NCBI RefSeq assembly: GCF_900129725.1
Contig: NZ_FQWQ01000001.1
Coordinates: 2,604,001-2,668,000 of the forward strand
Reading direction: 5' to 3'
Source of the DNA: Chryseolinea serpens
GTDB taxonomy: Bacteria > Bacteroidota > Bacteroidia > Cytophagales > Cyclobacteriaceae
DNA length: 64,000 nucleotides
How positions within the stretch are numbered: the first letter of the stretch is position 1; each line of letters opens with the position of its first letter. The notes under the pieces were generated by a model. It ran no database searches. It saw nothing but the letters and a program-made list of their open reading frames with translations, and was not told where the DNA came from. A program made the translations under genes and the position numbers. Positions 34,621-41,722 of the stretch are shown here, piece after piece.

Positions 34621-35889
34621 CTACTCCTGCGCACCCGCTCCCGCCAACACAGCTCCCGCATCCTCCACCCCAACGACGCAGCCATTTGCAATGAAGTTAT
34701 TACCTCCTTTCAAACGCGTGATGGTATACGTTTCATAATGACCATCGAGATATTCAATCTGCTTGAGCTTCGCCGTGCTTTTGTTTCCCTGACCGTCATA
34801 AATTTCAAAGGCATCGCCCAAGGCAATCCTGCCAATGTCTTCAAACCCTTTGTATTGACGGGAGCCCTCTGGTTTCAGCGATGCCCAGCCTTTTCCTGCA
34901 ACTAAAAAAGGATGGTCTTGTGTCGCCACAATTTCCCGTCCGTTGTCGAAAGCGTATTTTACTATGCCGTGGTGCACAACTTTCGCCACTTGCTCTACGA
35001 TGGCAGGATGTAATTGATTTGTGTGCAGGTCGAAAGAAAGCACTTCATCGCCGGGTGCGAGGTCTTCGATGTTCCGGGTTTGGTCGTTGGCAGCGGTCAC
35101 TTTTGTGCCTTTTGCAAAACAATGGACGTCCAGTCCGTCGAAATAGATTTCGGAGATGGCGAGATCATCGTATTTGAGACCTTTGTATACTTCCAGAATT
35201 TCGAATTTGAGATGCCACTCGGGTTGCGATTTGAGTGTAGTAAAATCGCGATCGCCGTTCCCGATCGGGTCTACCTGGAAATGTTGCGCCGCGCGCAGGT
35301 CCTTCAGATTCAATATGGCATAGGGCCGGTCGTTGACATACAGTTTCAATTTCTTTGCCCTCGCGTTGTTCGCCCAGGCGGTCTGATTTTTCACGTAGCC
35401 ATTAACCACGATGATCTCGTTTATTCGCGGGTTTTCTGGCGCAAATTTGTAGAGCAGGAATTGCCCGATGCCATCGCCTGGTGCGCCTTCCACCCAGGCC
35501 GTTTTATAGTTCAGGTCGTGTGCGTTGTTGGCGTCGTAGACATTGTCGCCTTGCGATTTTAACGTCGACGATGCGCTCACGTTATTGCAAATCGCACCAC
35601 AATACCAGCTGCATCCTTCACCGAGAATATCCCAATAGTCTTCTGTGGTCTCATCCCATTCGGAATAGATTTTCTGTTGATCAGGCGGAAGGTCTTTAAG
35701 GTTCACGCCACGCTCCAATTTGGCGGCGATCTGTTGAATGAGTTTTTGATTCGCGTTGAATTGCTGCTCGCCCTCGGCGCTAAGATCGAGGTTGTCGACG
35801 CGAACGGGCTCAAGCATTTTAACAGGTTGTTGCGCCAAGGCAGGATAACAGGCGACTGCGATCAGGATACAGGCTATGCGACGCGTCAT
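34621..35889 (-). CDS. Secreted protein with NADase-type glycan-binding-like and C-terminal Hint domains
   Basis: 422 aa. Signal peptide ends at LAQQ (about 20). Residues 90-255 resemble the NADase-type F5/8-like glycan-binding domain (VSASSTLKSQG, YDANNAHDLNYKTAWVEGAPGDGIGQFLLYKF). C257 begins a Hint domain: CFAKGTKVTAANDQTRNIEDLAPGDEVLSFD, TQDHPFLVAGKGW, and near the end NNFIANGCVVGVED. C257 and the TxxH block are the residues that drive N-S acyl shift in inteins and Hedgehog-like proteins; the usual His-Asn end is replaced by an ANG-type end seen in Hedgehog/BIL-like Hints. Self-cleavage or ligation of the secreted N-part is possible. No toxin neighbour. Confidence 0.78.
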   Translation of the reverse strand: MTRRIACILIAVACYPALAQQPVKMLEPVRVDNLDLSAEGEQQFNANQKLIQQIAAKLERGVNLKDLPPDQQKIYSEWDETTEDYWDILGEGCSWYCGAICNNVSASSTLKSQGDNVYDANNAHDLNYKTAWVEGAPGDGIGQFLLYKFAPENPRINEIIVVNGYVKNQTAWANNARAKKLKLYVNDRPYAILNLKDLRAAQHFQVDPIGNGDRDFTTLKSQPEWHLKFEILEVYKGLKYDDLAISEIYFDGLDVHCFAKGTKVTAANDQTRNIEDLAPGDEVLSFDLHTNQLHPAIVEQVAKVVHHGIVKYAFDNGREIVATQDHPFLVAGKGWASLKPEGSRQYKGFEDIGRIALGDAFEIYDGQGNKSTAKLKQIEYLDGHYETYTITRLKGGNNFIANGCVVGVEDAGAVLAGAGAQE

Positions 35890-35980
35890 GGGATAACTTA
35901 TTTGAGACAGGCCAAGCTATCGAGAATACTGTACCCCTACACGTGTTAAATCAGGCAAAACTTACATGGCGTGCGTGCGC

Positions 35981-36766
35981 TTACTTCTTTTTTAATTTCT
36001 GCAATTCGGCCTGCAATTGCAGCACGGTGTGGGCCAGGTGTTCGGTAGAGACGGCGTTGGCGTTTTGCGGGTCGGGAAACTGGTTGGTAAAGAACGCTTT
36101 GGCTTGCCAGATCTCAAGCACTTCGGCAGCGTCGACGGAATAGGGTTCGTATTGGCGATTATCGGATACCAACAGCAATTTGCCCTCCTCTGCGGTGAAG
36201 TTAAAAACGCGTTTGAAGACGATGCCGTCTTGTTTGGTGACCAGGATGTAGAGCTTGCCGTTCTTTATGGCCGCAACATCTTCCATATATTCTCCAAAAA
36301 TTACACTGCCCGGTTGCACGGGCAGCATGGAGTCGCCCTGGATCTCGAAGGCGCGATAGGTTCTGTTGCGCGGAAGCATGGGCACGCTGATCTTTGGGAG
36401 GTCTTTTACAAACTCCACATCCTGGTAGCCCGCCAGGTAGCCAGCCGATGCTTTTTGCGATACCAGGTCGACGTTCTCTTTATTATTGCTGTCCACCGTG
36501 ATGGCCAGGATGTCTTTTCCTTTGGTGGGGCTGGCAGCCTTGCGTTCTTTTTCCGACAGACGGCTTAGGTCCTGGCGCACGAGGGCGTCGAGGTTCACGT
36601 TGAAGATCTTGGTGATGTCGAGCAGGGAGGCCAATGGCGGGGTGGATCGCTCTTCTTCGTAGGCGCCGATGGCGGCTTGCTTGAGGCCCAGTTTTTCGGC
36701 CAGTTGTTTTTGCGTCATCCCGGTTTGGGTGCGCAGAAATTTCAGGTTCTTATTGATCATAGCCAT
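35981..36766 (-). CDS. XRE-family repressor with S24 (LexA-like) autoprotease domain
   Basis: 261 aa. HTH at about 10-62 (TQKQLAEKLGLKQAAIGAYEEERSTP). Then a linker with Ala-Gly cleavage candidates at 108-109 or 112-113 (ASAGYLAGY), followed by the S24 fold with S146 (GDSML) and K185 (GIVFKRV) as catalytic dyad. A coiled tail ends LQAELQKLKKK. Self-cleaves on DNA damage by analogy with LexA/CI. Divergent from the dinB operon, with paired palindromes in between, so it very probably represses that operon. Start at 36766 or 36760; the extension to 36847 lacks conservation signs. Confidence 0.9.
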   Translation of the reverse strand: MAMINKNLKFLRTQTGMTQKQLAEKLGLKQAAIGAYEEERSTPPLASLLDITKIFNVNLDALVRQDLSRLSEKERKAASPTKGKDILAITVDSNNKENVDLVSQKASAGYLAGYQDVEFVKDLPKISVPMLPRNRTYRAFEIQGDSMLPVQPGSVIFGEYMEDVAAIKNGKLYILVTKQDGIVFKRVFNFTAEEGKLLLVSDNRQYEPYSVDAAEVLEIWQAKAFFTNQFPDPQNANAVSTEHLAHTVLQLQAELQKLKKK

Positions 36767-37197
36767 AGTTGTAAAAATACGAGGTAAGTGTTTACGAAAA
36801 ACAAAGGCTGAGCACAATGGACGTCGGTATTTTCTTACGATCGCCAAAGCCCGGTGCGCAGAACAGTTTTAGCATCGCGTCGCCGGTCAAGCACACGCTT
36901 GCCAACACCCTTTGGTCACCCTGGACTAAACCCTCCGCCGTATAGCGGAAAGGTTTAGGCGCACAGAGTAGCCAACTTTGCAATCTTTTCTGATCTCCGG
37001 TACAGTCTCTTCGTCTATAGTCCTCCTCTCATCACATTCCGTTTTCTCCGCTCCTATAGTTCATACCGTCTGCACTTCTGCTCAACATGTTTAATCCTAT
37101 TCAAAATACATCATACTGTAAAAAGACCCTGTCCCACCTCTCGCCTATTTGGCGCAGAGGTTGGGATGGGAGTTGCTATGGCATTAACAACAGTACA
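36767..37197. other. Divergent regulatory region between the S24 repressor and dinB
   Basis: No gene seen. GTAA-GTGT-TTAC at 36784-36795, 18 bp before the repressor start, is a candidate autoregulatory palindrome unlike the dinB-side sites. The middle is C/T-rich around 36990-37080. Confidence 0.4.
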
Positions 37198-37216
37198 AAA
37201 CTAAAAAAATTAGTTT
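37198..37216. promoter_or_regulatory. Operator candidate 1 upstream of dinB
   Basis: AAACTAA-AAAAA-TTAGTTT, a perfect palindrome of 7-bp arms and 5-bp centre. The inner ACTAA-N5-TTAGT recurs at 37233-37247 with centres 33 bp apart, about three helical turns, so both sites face the same side of the DNA. Confidence 0.65.
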
Positions 37217-37232
37217 AAAAGCAAAACATTTT

Positions 37233-37247
37233 ACTAATATTTTTAGT
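37233..37247. promoter_or_regulatory. Operator candidate 2 upstream of dinB
   Basis: ACTAA-TATTT-TTAGT ends 11 bp before the dinB ATG and probably overlaps its promoter. With the first site it forms a repressor-type pair; the divergent S24 protein is the natural ligand. Binding is inferred. Confidence 0.65.
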
Positions 37248-37258
37248 TATTTAGCGTC

Positions 37259-38452
37259 ATGGAGCGGAACATAATTCACCTGGATCTGGACGCGTTTTTT
37301 GTGGCGGTAGAGCGTAGAAACAACAAAGCGCTGGTGGGCCGGCCTCTTATTATAGGAGGTAGCAGCCGCCGGGGCGTGGTGGCAGCCTGCAGCTATGAAA
37401 CGCGGCAATTCGGGGTGCATTCGGCCATGCCCATGTACCTGGCCCTGCAGCTCTGCCCCGATGCCAAGGTGATCTCGGGCGACATGGAGTCGTACAGCCA
37501 ATGTTCGCACGAGGTGACGGAGATCATCGCCGAGGCGGCTCCCATGTTCGAGAAGTCGTCGATCGATGAGTTCTATATAGATGCCAGCGGCATGGACCGT
37601 TACTTCGGGGCTTTTCAGTGGGCGCTGGAGTTGCAGAAAAAGATCAATAAAGAATCTGGCCTGCCCATTTCGCTGGCCATGTCGCGGAACAAGCTGGTGT
37701 CGAAAGTGGCCACGGGCGAGTTTAAGCCGGAGGCCAAACACAATGTTGCCGCCGGCACAGAGCAGGCGTTTCTATCACCGCTGGCCGTGGAGAAGATCCC
37801 GATGATCGGTAAGCAGACCGCTTCTTTTTTGTATGACATGGGCGTGCGCACCGTGGCCACGTTGCGTGAAATGCCGCTGAAGTTTCTCATGAGTGCCTTT
37901 GGCAAGAATGGTCTCAGCCTCTGGAACAAGGCCCATGGCGTGGACGAGTCGCCCGTGGTGCCCTATGCTGAACAAAAGTCGATTTCCACGGAATGCACGT
38001 TTGAAGAAGACACCATCGACGTGAAACGCCTGCAATCCATTTTGATCGCCATGGTGGAGAAGGTGGCCTTCCAACTGCGCGAGCAAAAGAAACTGGCGTC
38101 GTGTGTGACGGTGAAGATCCGCTATTCCAACTTCGACACGGAAACAAAACAAATTCACATTCCCTATACATCGTCGGACCACATCCTGCTGAACACCGTG
38201 ACCGAATTGTTCAAGCGACTCTACAACCGGCGGATGTTGATCCGGTTGGTGGGTGTGCGGCTGAGCAGCCTCGTGCACGGCAGTCACCAGATCAGTCTTT
38301 TTGACGACACGGCCGAAAGCATCAACCTGTATGAGGCCATCGACTTTATCAAGCACAAACACGGTGTGGAGAAACTAATCCGCGCGACGACGCTGGGCGT
38401 GAACCGCCGCGTGCGGATGGAGATGAATATGTTCAAAGGGAATCTGAAGTGA
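37259..38452 (+). CDS. dinB: Y-family translesion DNA polymerase (DNA polymerase IV-like)
   Basis: 397 aa. Catalytic residues D9 (HLDLDAFFVAVE), D103 and E104 (SSIDEFYID) are present. The thumb and little-finger domains follow, and QISLF at 344-348 is a beta-clamp binding motif. Copies damaged DNA with low fidelity. First gene of a likely operon with the 2H phosphoesterase, recQ and dnaE, under two palindromic operators. Confidence 0.93.
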   Translation: MERNIIHLDLDAFFVAVERRNNKALVGRPLIIGGSSRRGVVAACSYETRQFGVHSAMPMYLALQLCPDAKVISGDMESYSQCSHEVTEIIAEAAPMFEKSSIDEFYIDASGMDRYFGAFQWALELQKKINKESGLPISLAMSRNKLVSKVATGEFKPEAKHNVAAGTEQAFLSPLAVEKIPMIGKQTASFLYDMGVRTVATLREMPLKFLMSAFGKNGLSLWNKAHGVDESPVVPYAEQKSISTECTFEEDTIDVKRLQSILIAMVEKVAFQLREQKKLASCVTVKIRYSNFDTETKQIHIPYTSSDHILLNTVTELFKRLYNRRMLIRLVGVRLSSLVHGSHQISLFDDTAESINLYEAIDFIKHKHGVEKLIRATTLGVNRRVRMEMNMFKGNLK

Positions 38453-38484
38453 GTCAAGTGTAACAAATGAAAAAATTATAGGCT

Positions 38485-39021
38485 ATGAAAACATCCATCG
38501 CAACCACAAAATCACCCGTTCAGGAATTGTTCTTTATTATTTCGCCGCCACCACACATTCTCAGCGACGTATTTGTGCTGAAGGACGACGTGCATTACCT
38601 CATCGGTCACGAGTTCTCTGACCGGTATTCGACTGCGCATATTTCATTGTTCAAATACCAGGACGAGCACGTGAACGACATTATCCGGCATGTGGAAGTG
38701 AAGGTGGCCAACATCAAGCCGTTCAACATCTTTATCAAGGACCTGAGTGTGTTTTACCACGGATCGGAGCGCACCATTGTTTTGGATATTGTCAATAAGT
38801 ATCCCGTGCGGGATATTTTTGAAAAATTAATCAAGGAGGATGCGAACTATACGCCGCACATCACCGTGGCGAAAAAACTTTCGGCAGAAGATTTTCTGAA
38901 AGCGTGGCCGTATCTGAAGGATCTGCCCTATAGCCAGCATTTTCTTTGCGACCGCATTACGGTGCTGGCCCGCGCTGAGAACCGCTGGATTCACTACCGC
39001 GATATTTTGTTAGGCGAGTAA
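38485..39021 (+). CDS. 2'-5' RNA ligase / 2H phosphoesterase family protein
   Basis: 178 aa. The two HxS/T motifs that define the family are H52-x-S54 (TAHISLF) and H125-x-T127 (PHITVAK), spaced as in LigT/cyclic-nucleotide phosphodiesterases. The family hydrolyses or joins 2',3'-cyclic phosphate RNA ends; some act on 2'-5' linked oligonucleotide messengers. It lies 32 bp after dinB, in a damage-repair operon, where an RNA-end or nucleotide-signal enzyme is unexpected. Function there is unknown. Confidence 0.85.
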   Translation: MKTSIATTKSPVQELFFIISPPPHILSDVFVLKDDVHYLIGHEFSDRYSTAHISLFKYQDEHVNDIIRHVEVKVANIKPFNIFIKDLSVFYHGSERTIVLDIVNKYPVRDIFEKLIKEDANYTPHITVAKKLSAEDFLKAWPYLKDLPYSQHFLCDRITVLARAENRWIHYRDILLGE

Positions 39022-39086
39022 ACCGTTGGCGGTTATGTGTGCGAGTATGTGGTCCTATGAAGAGCCTCCTCGCCCGGTGGGATCGT

Positions 39087-39263
39087 CCCGGCCAGGGATA
39101 GAAGTGGAAAGCCCGATCCCGACAATTGTCGGGGGCGGTTGGATCGAGCGATGGCCGGACTTGGAACCGATAGCCCGCCCGAACGTATCGTGGGAATACT
39201 CAATAGAGAGTCATTCGCACATTCGGTACGGGCGGGCCCACCCCGAGGTACGAGGGAGCCGCC
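39087..39263 (+). ncRNA. Structured RNA-like repeat element, copy 2
   Basis: A 177-nt relative of 6168-6265 on the opposite strand. Conserved blocks are as in copy 1; the CCGGCCA (39088-39094) and TGGCCGG (39152-39158) strands pair. Two insertions are perfect hairpins: CCCGACAATTGTCGGG (39118-39133) and GCCCGCCCG / CGGGCGGGC (39173-39181 with 39229-39237). Insertions confined to hairpin tips argue for a folded RNA or foldable DNA. It lies in the 520-bp gap before recQ, which holds no convincing gene. Confidence 0.55.
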
Positions 39264-39346
39264 ACATACTTTTGAATCTGTTCCCGACCATGCTACCAGG
39301 CGCCATCCCTCGACGGAAGGCTGGTGAGGCGTTGGTCCACAGGAAG

Positions 39347-39458
39347 AAAAATAAGCGGCCGTTGTGCGGCGCGGTGATGTTGTTTGTGACGTTGTTTGCC
39401 ACCCTCGTTGTGGGAAAAAATACCACATCCTCGTTTGTGCCTCGGCCGCTTTATTTTT
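39347..39458. repeat. Wide inverted repeat before recQ
   Basis: AAAAATAAGCGGCCG (39347-39361) is the complement of 39443-39458 with one extra T; the loop is ~80 bp and contains a smaller TGTGG/CCACA pair. The right arm ends in TTATTTTTT, so the whole may also act as a terminator of the upstream genes. Confidence 0.45.
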
Positions 39459-39541
39459 TGGAGGCGAATAGCCGATCTTATCCGGATAATATAGCATGGA
39501 AGACGTTGTGTTCTTATCTTTATATTCATAACGTTGTTGTC

Positions 39542-41698
39542 ATGTCGCCTTTAGAAATTCTTCGGACCCGGTTCGGGTATTCTTCCTTTCGTTTGGAACA
39601 GGAAGCCATCATTCAGTCTGTGCTTCAGCGGAAAGACACCTTTGTGTTGATGCCCACGGGCGGCGGCAAGTCGCTGTGCTACCAGGTGCCGGCGTTGTTG
39701 CTCGATGGCCTTACCGTTGTGATCTCGCCGCTCATTGCGCTGATGAAGGACCAGGTGGATGCCTTGCGGCTGAACGGTGTGCAGGCGGCCTATCTCAATT
39801 CCACGCAAAGCGGCGCGGAGCAGGACGCGATCATCAGCAAAGTGTTGTCAAAAGAAATGAAGCTGTTGTACCTGGCGCCCGAAAGCTCGTTTTTCCGGCG
39901 TCTCAGCTCATTCAACGTGAGCCTGGTGGCCGTTGACGAGGCACATTGTATCTCGCATTGGGGTCACGATTTCCGCCCGGAATATTTGCTGCTGAACCAA
40001 CTGAAACAAACGCTCCCCAACGTGCCCGTGATCGCCCTGACGGCCACGGCCGACAAGGTGACGCAAAGAGACATCATCGAAAAACTGGCGCTGCGCAACC
40101 CCGCCGTGTTTGTGTCGAGCTTTAACCGGGCCAACATCCGTTATACGGTGGAGCCGAAAAAACGGAGCTTTGAAAAACTGCTGGGCTTTTTAGAAACCCG
40201 GAAAGAAGAATCGGGCATTATCTACTGCCTGTCGCGCGTGGCAACGGATAGCCTGGCGGCCGACCTGGCAAAAGAAGGTTTTAACGTACTCCCCTATCAC
40301 GCCGGGATGGAAAAAGAGCAGCGCGCGCGACACCAGGAAATGTTTTTGCGCGACGACGTGAAGATCATGGTGGCCACCATCGCCTTTGGCATGGGCATCG
40401 ACAAATCGAACGTGCGCTATGTGGTGCACATGGACCTTCCCAAAAATATCGAGAGCTACTACCAGGAAACCGGACGCGCTGGACGCGACGGGTTGGAGAG
40501 TGAGGCCTTGCTCTATTACACCTATGCAGATGTGAGCAAGATGAAAAAGTTTGTGGAGATCGAAGGCAACGCCGAACAAACCCGCATCTACCTGAAAAAG
40601 CTCGACCAGATGGCAGCCTATGGCGACCTGGTGACGTGCCGCCGCCAATACCTGTTAAACTATTTTGACGAACCCGCGCCCAGCTATTGCGGCAACTGCG
40701 ACATCTGTCTCACGCAGGTAGAGCGCGAAGAGGGCACGGTGCAGGCGCAGAAGGTGCTGTCGGCCGTGACGCGTTTGCAGGAGCGGTTTGGCACCAACTA
40801 TGTGATCGACGTTTTGCGCGGCTCGAATTCCGCAAAGATCATGGACGACCACCGGGCGCTGAAAACCTTTGGCGTAGGTGCCGACACCAGCAAAGAAGAA
40901 TGGGTCAGCATTATCCGCGACTTGCTGGCACAGGGCTACCTCGCCAAATCGGATGGCACGTACCCGGTATTGAAACTGACACCGAAAAGCGCCGCCGTAT
41001 TGCGTGGTGCCGAGCGCGTGATGCTGGTGCGCTCGAAAGAGAAATTGCCCGCGCCGATGATGCAGGTCGCTGAAGAATCCGCCGAATACGAGGCACCGCT
41101 GTTTATGATCCTGAAGAAAGTGCGCACAACGCTAGCGCAGGAAGAAAATGTGCCGCCCTACGTGGTGCTTTCGGATGCGTCGTTGCGCGAGCTGGCCACG
41201 TATCTGCCGCTGGATCGGGCGTCGATGCGAAACATCTCGGGCTTTGGCGAGTTGAAAGTGGAGCGCTATGGACCTGCCTTTGAAGATGCCATTGTGCGGT
41301 ACTGCGAGGAGAACAGTTTGGCTACGCGCATGCATCTGAAATCCCCGAAGCGCACCAGCAGCGGGCGAAGGGAGAGACCGGAGCGGCCGCAACGGGAAAA
41401 TGAAACCAAACAACAAACCCTCGACTTGTTCAAGGCCGGTCATTTGGCCGCGGACATCGCAGCGTTGCGCAACTTGAGTGTGGGCACCGTGGAAAACCAC
41501 CTGGCCTTCTATGTTCAATATGGAAAGCTTCCGGTGGAAGAGCTTGTGCGACCGGCAAAGATCCCAACCATTCAGCTCGCCATCGAGCAGGTGGGTGGGA
41601 AAATGCTGGCGCCGATCAAAGAAAAATTGGGCCCCGGTTTCACGTATGGTGAGATCAAGGCGGTGATGGCGTACATGGAATTCAAGGCCACATCCTAG
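39542..41698 (+). CDS. recQ: ATP-dependent DNA helicase RecQ
   Basis: 718 aa. Walker A GGGKS (40-44), DEAH box (132-135), ESYYQETGRAGRDG helicase motif, zinc cysteines C366, C383, C386, C389 in the RQC region, an HRDC domain (about 528-600) and a C-terminal helix-turn-helix region (about 620-718, AADIAALRNLSVGTVENHLAFY). The start at 39542 (MSPLEILRTRFGYSSF) is chosen because the open frame upstream to 39026 runs through the repeat element. Unwinds DNA in recombination and repair; here part of a damage cassette. Confidence 0.94.
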   Translation: MSPLEILRTRFGYSSFRLEQEAIIQSVLQRKDTFVLMPTGGGKSLCYQVPALLLDGLTVVISPLIALMKDQVDALRLNGVQAAYLNSTQSGAEQDAIISKVLSKEMKLLYLAPESSFFRRLSSFNVSLVAVDEAHCISHWGHDFRPEYLLLNQLKQTLPNVPVIALTATADKVTQRDIIEKLALRNPAVFVSSFNRANIRYTVEPKKRSFEKLLGFLETRKEESGIIYCLSRVATDSLAADLAKEGFNVLPYHAGMEKEQRARHQEMFLRDDVKIMVATIAFGMGIDKSNVRYVVHMDLPKNIESYYQETGRAGRDGLESEALLYYTYADVSKMKKFVEIEGNAEQTRIYLKKLDQMAAYGDLVTCRRQYLLNYFDEPAPSYCGNCDICLTQVEREEGTVQAQKVLSAVTRLQERFGTNYVIDVLRGSNSAKIMDDHRALKTFGVGADTSKEEWVSIIRDLLAQGYLAKSDGTYPVLKLTPKSAAVLRGAERVMLVRSKEKLPAPMMQVAEESAEYEAPLFMILKKVRTTLAQEENVPPYVVLSDASLRELATYLPLDRASMRNISGFGELKVERYGPAFEDAIVRYCEENSLATRMHLKSPKRTSSGRRERPERPQRENETKQQTLDLFKAGHLAADIAALRNLSVGTVENHLAFYVQYGKLPVEELVRPAKIPTIQLAIEQVGGKMLAPIKEKLGPGFTYGEIKAVMAYMEFKATS

Positions 41699-41722
41699 TT
41701 TATTAATCCGCATCAAGAAAGC

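Noticed and set aside
39026-39541. 172-codon extension of RecQ
   Set aside because: It runs through the repeat element and the inverted repeat, has no RecQ-like sequence, and RecQ proteins start at the MSPLEILRTRFG position.
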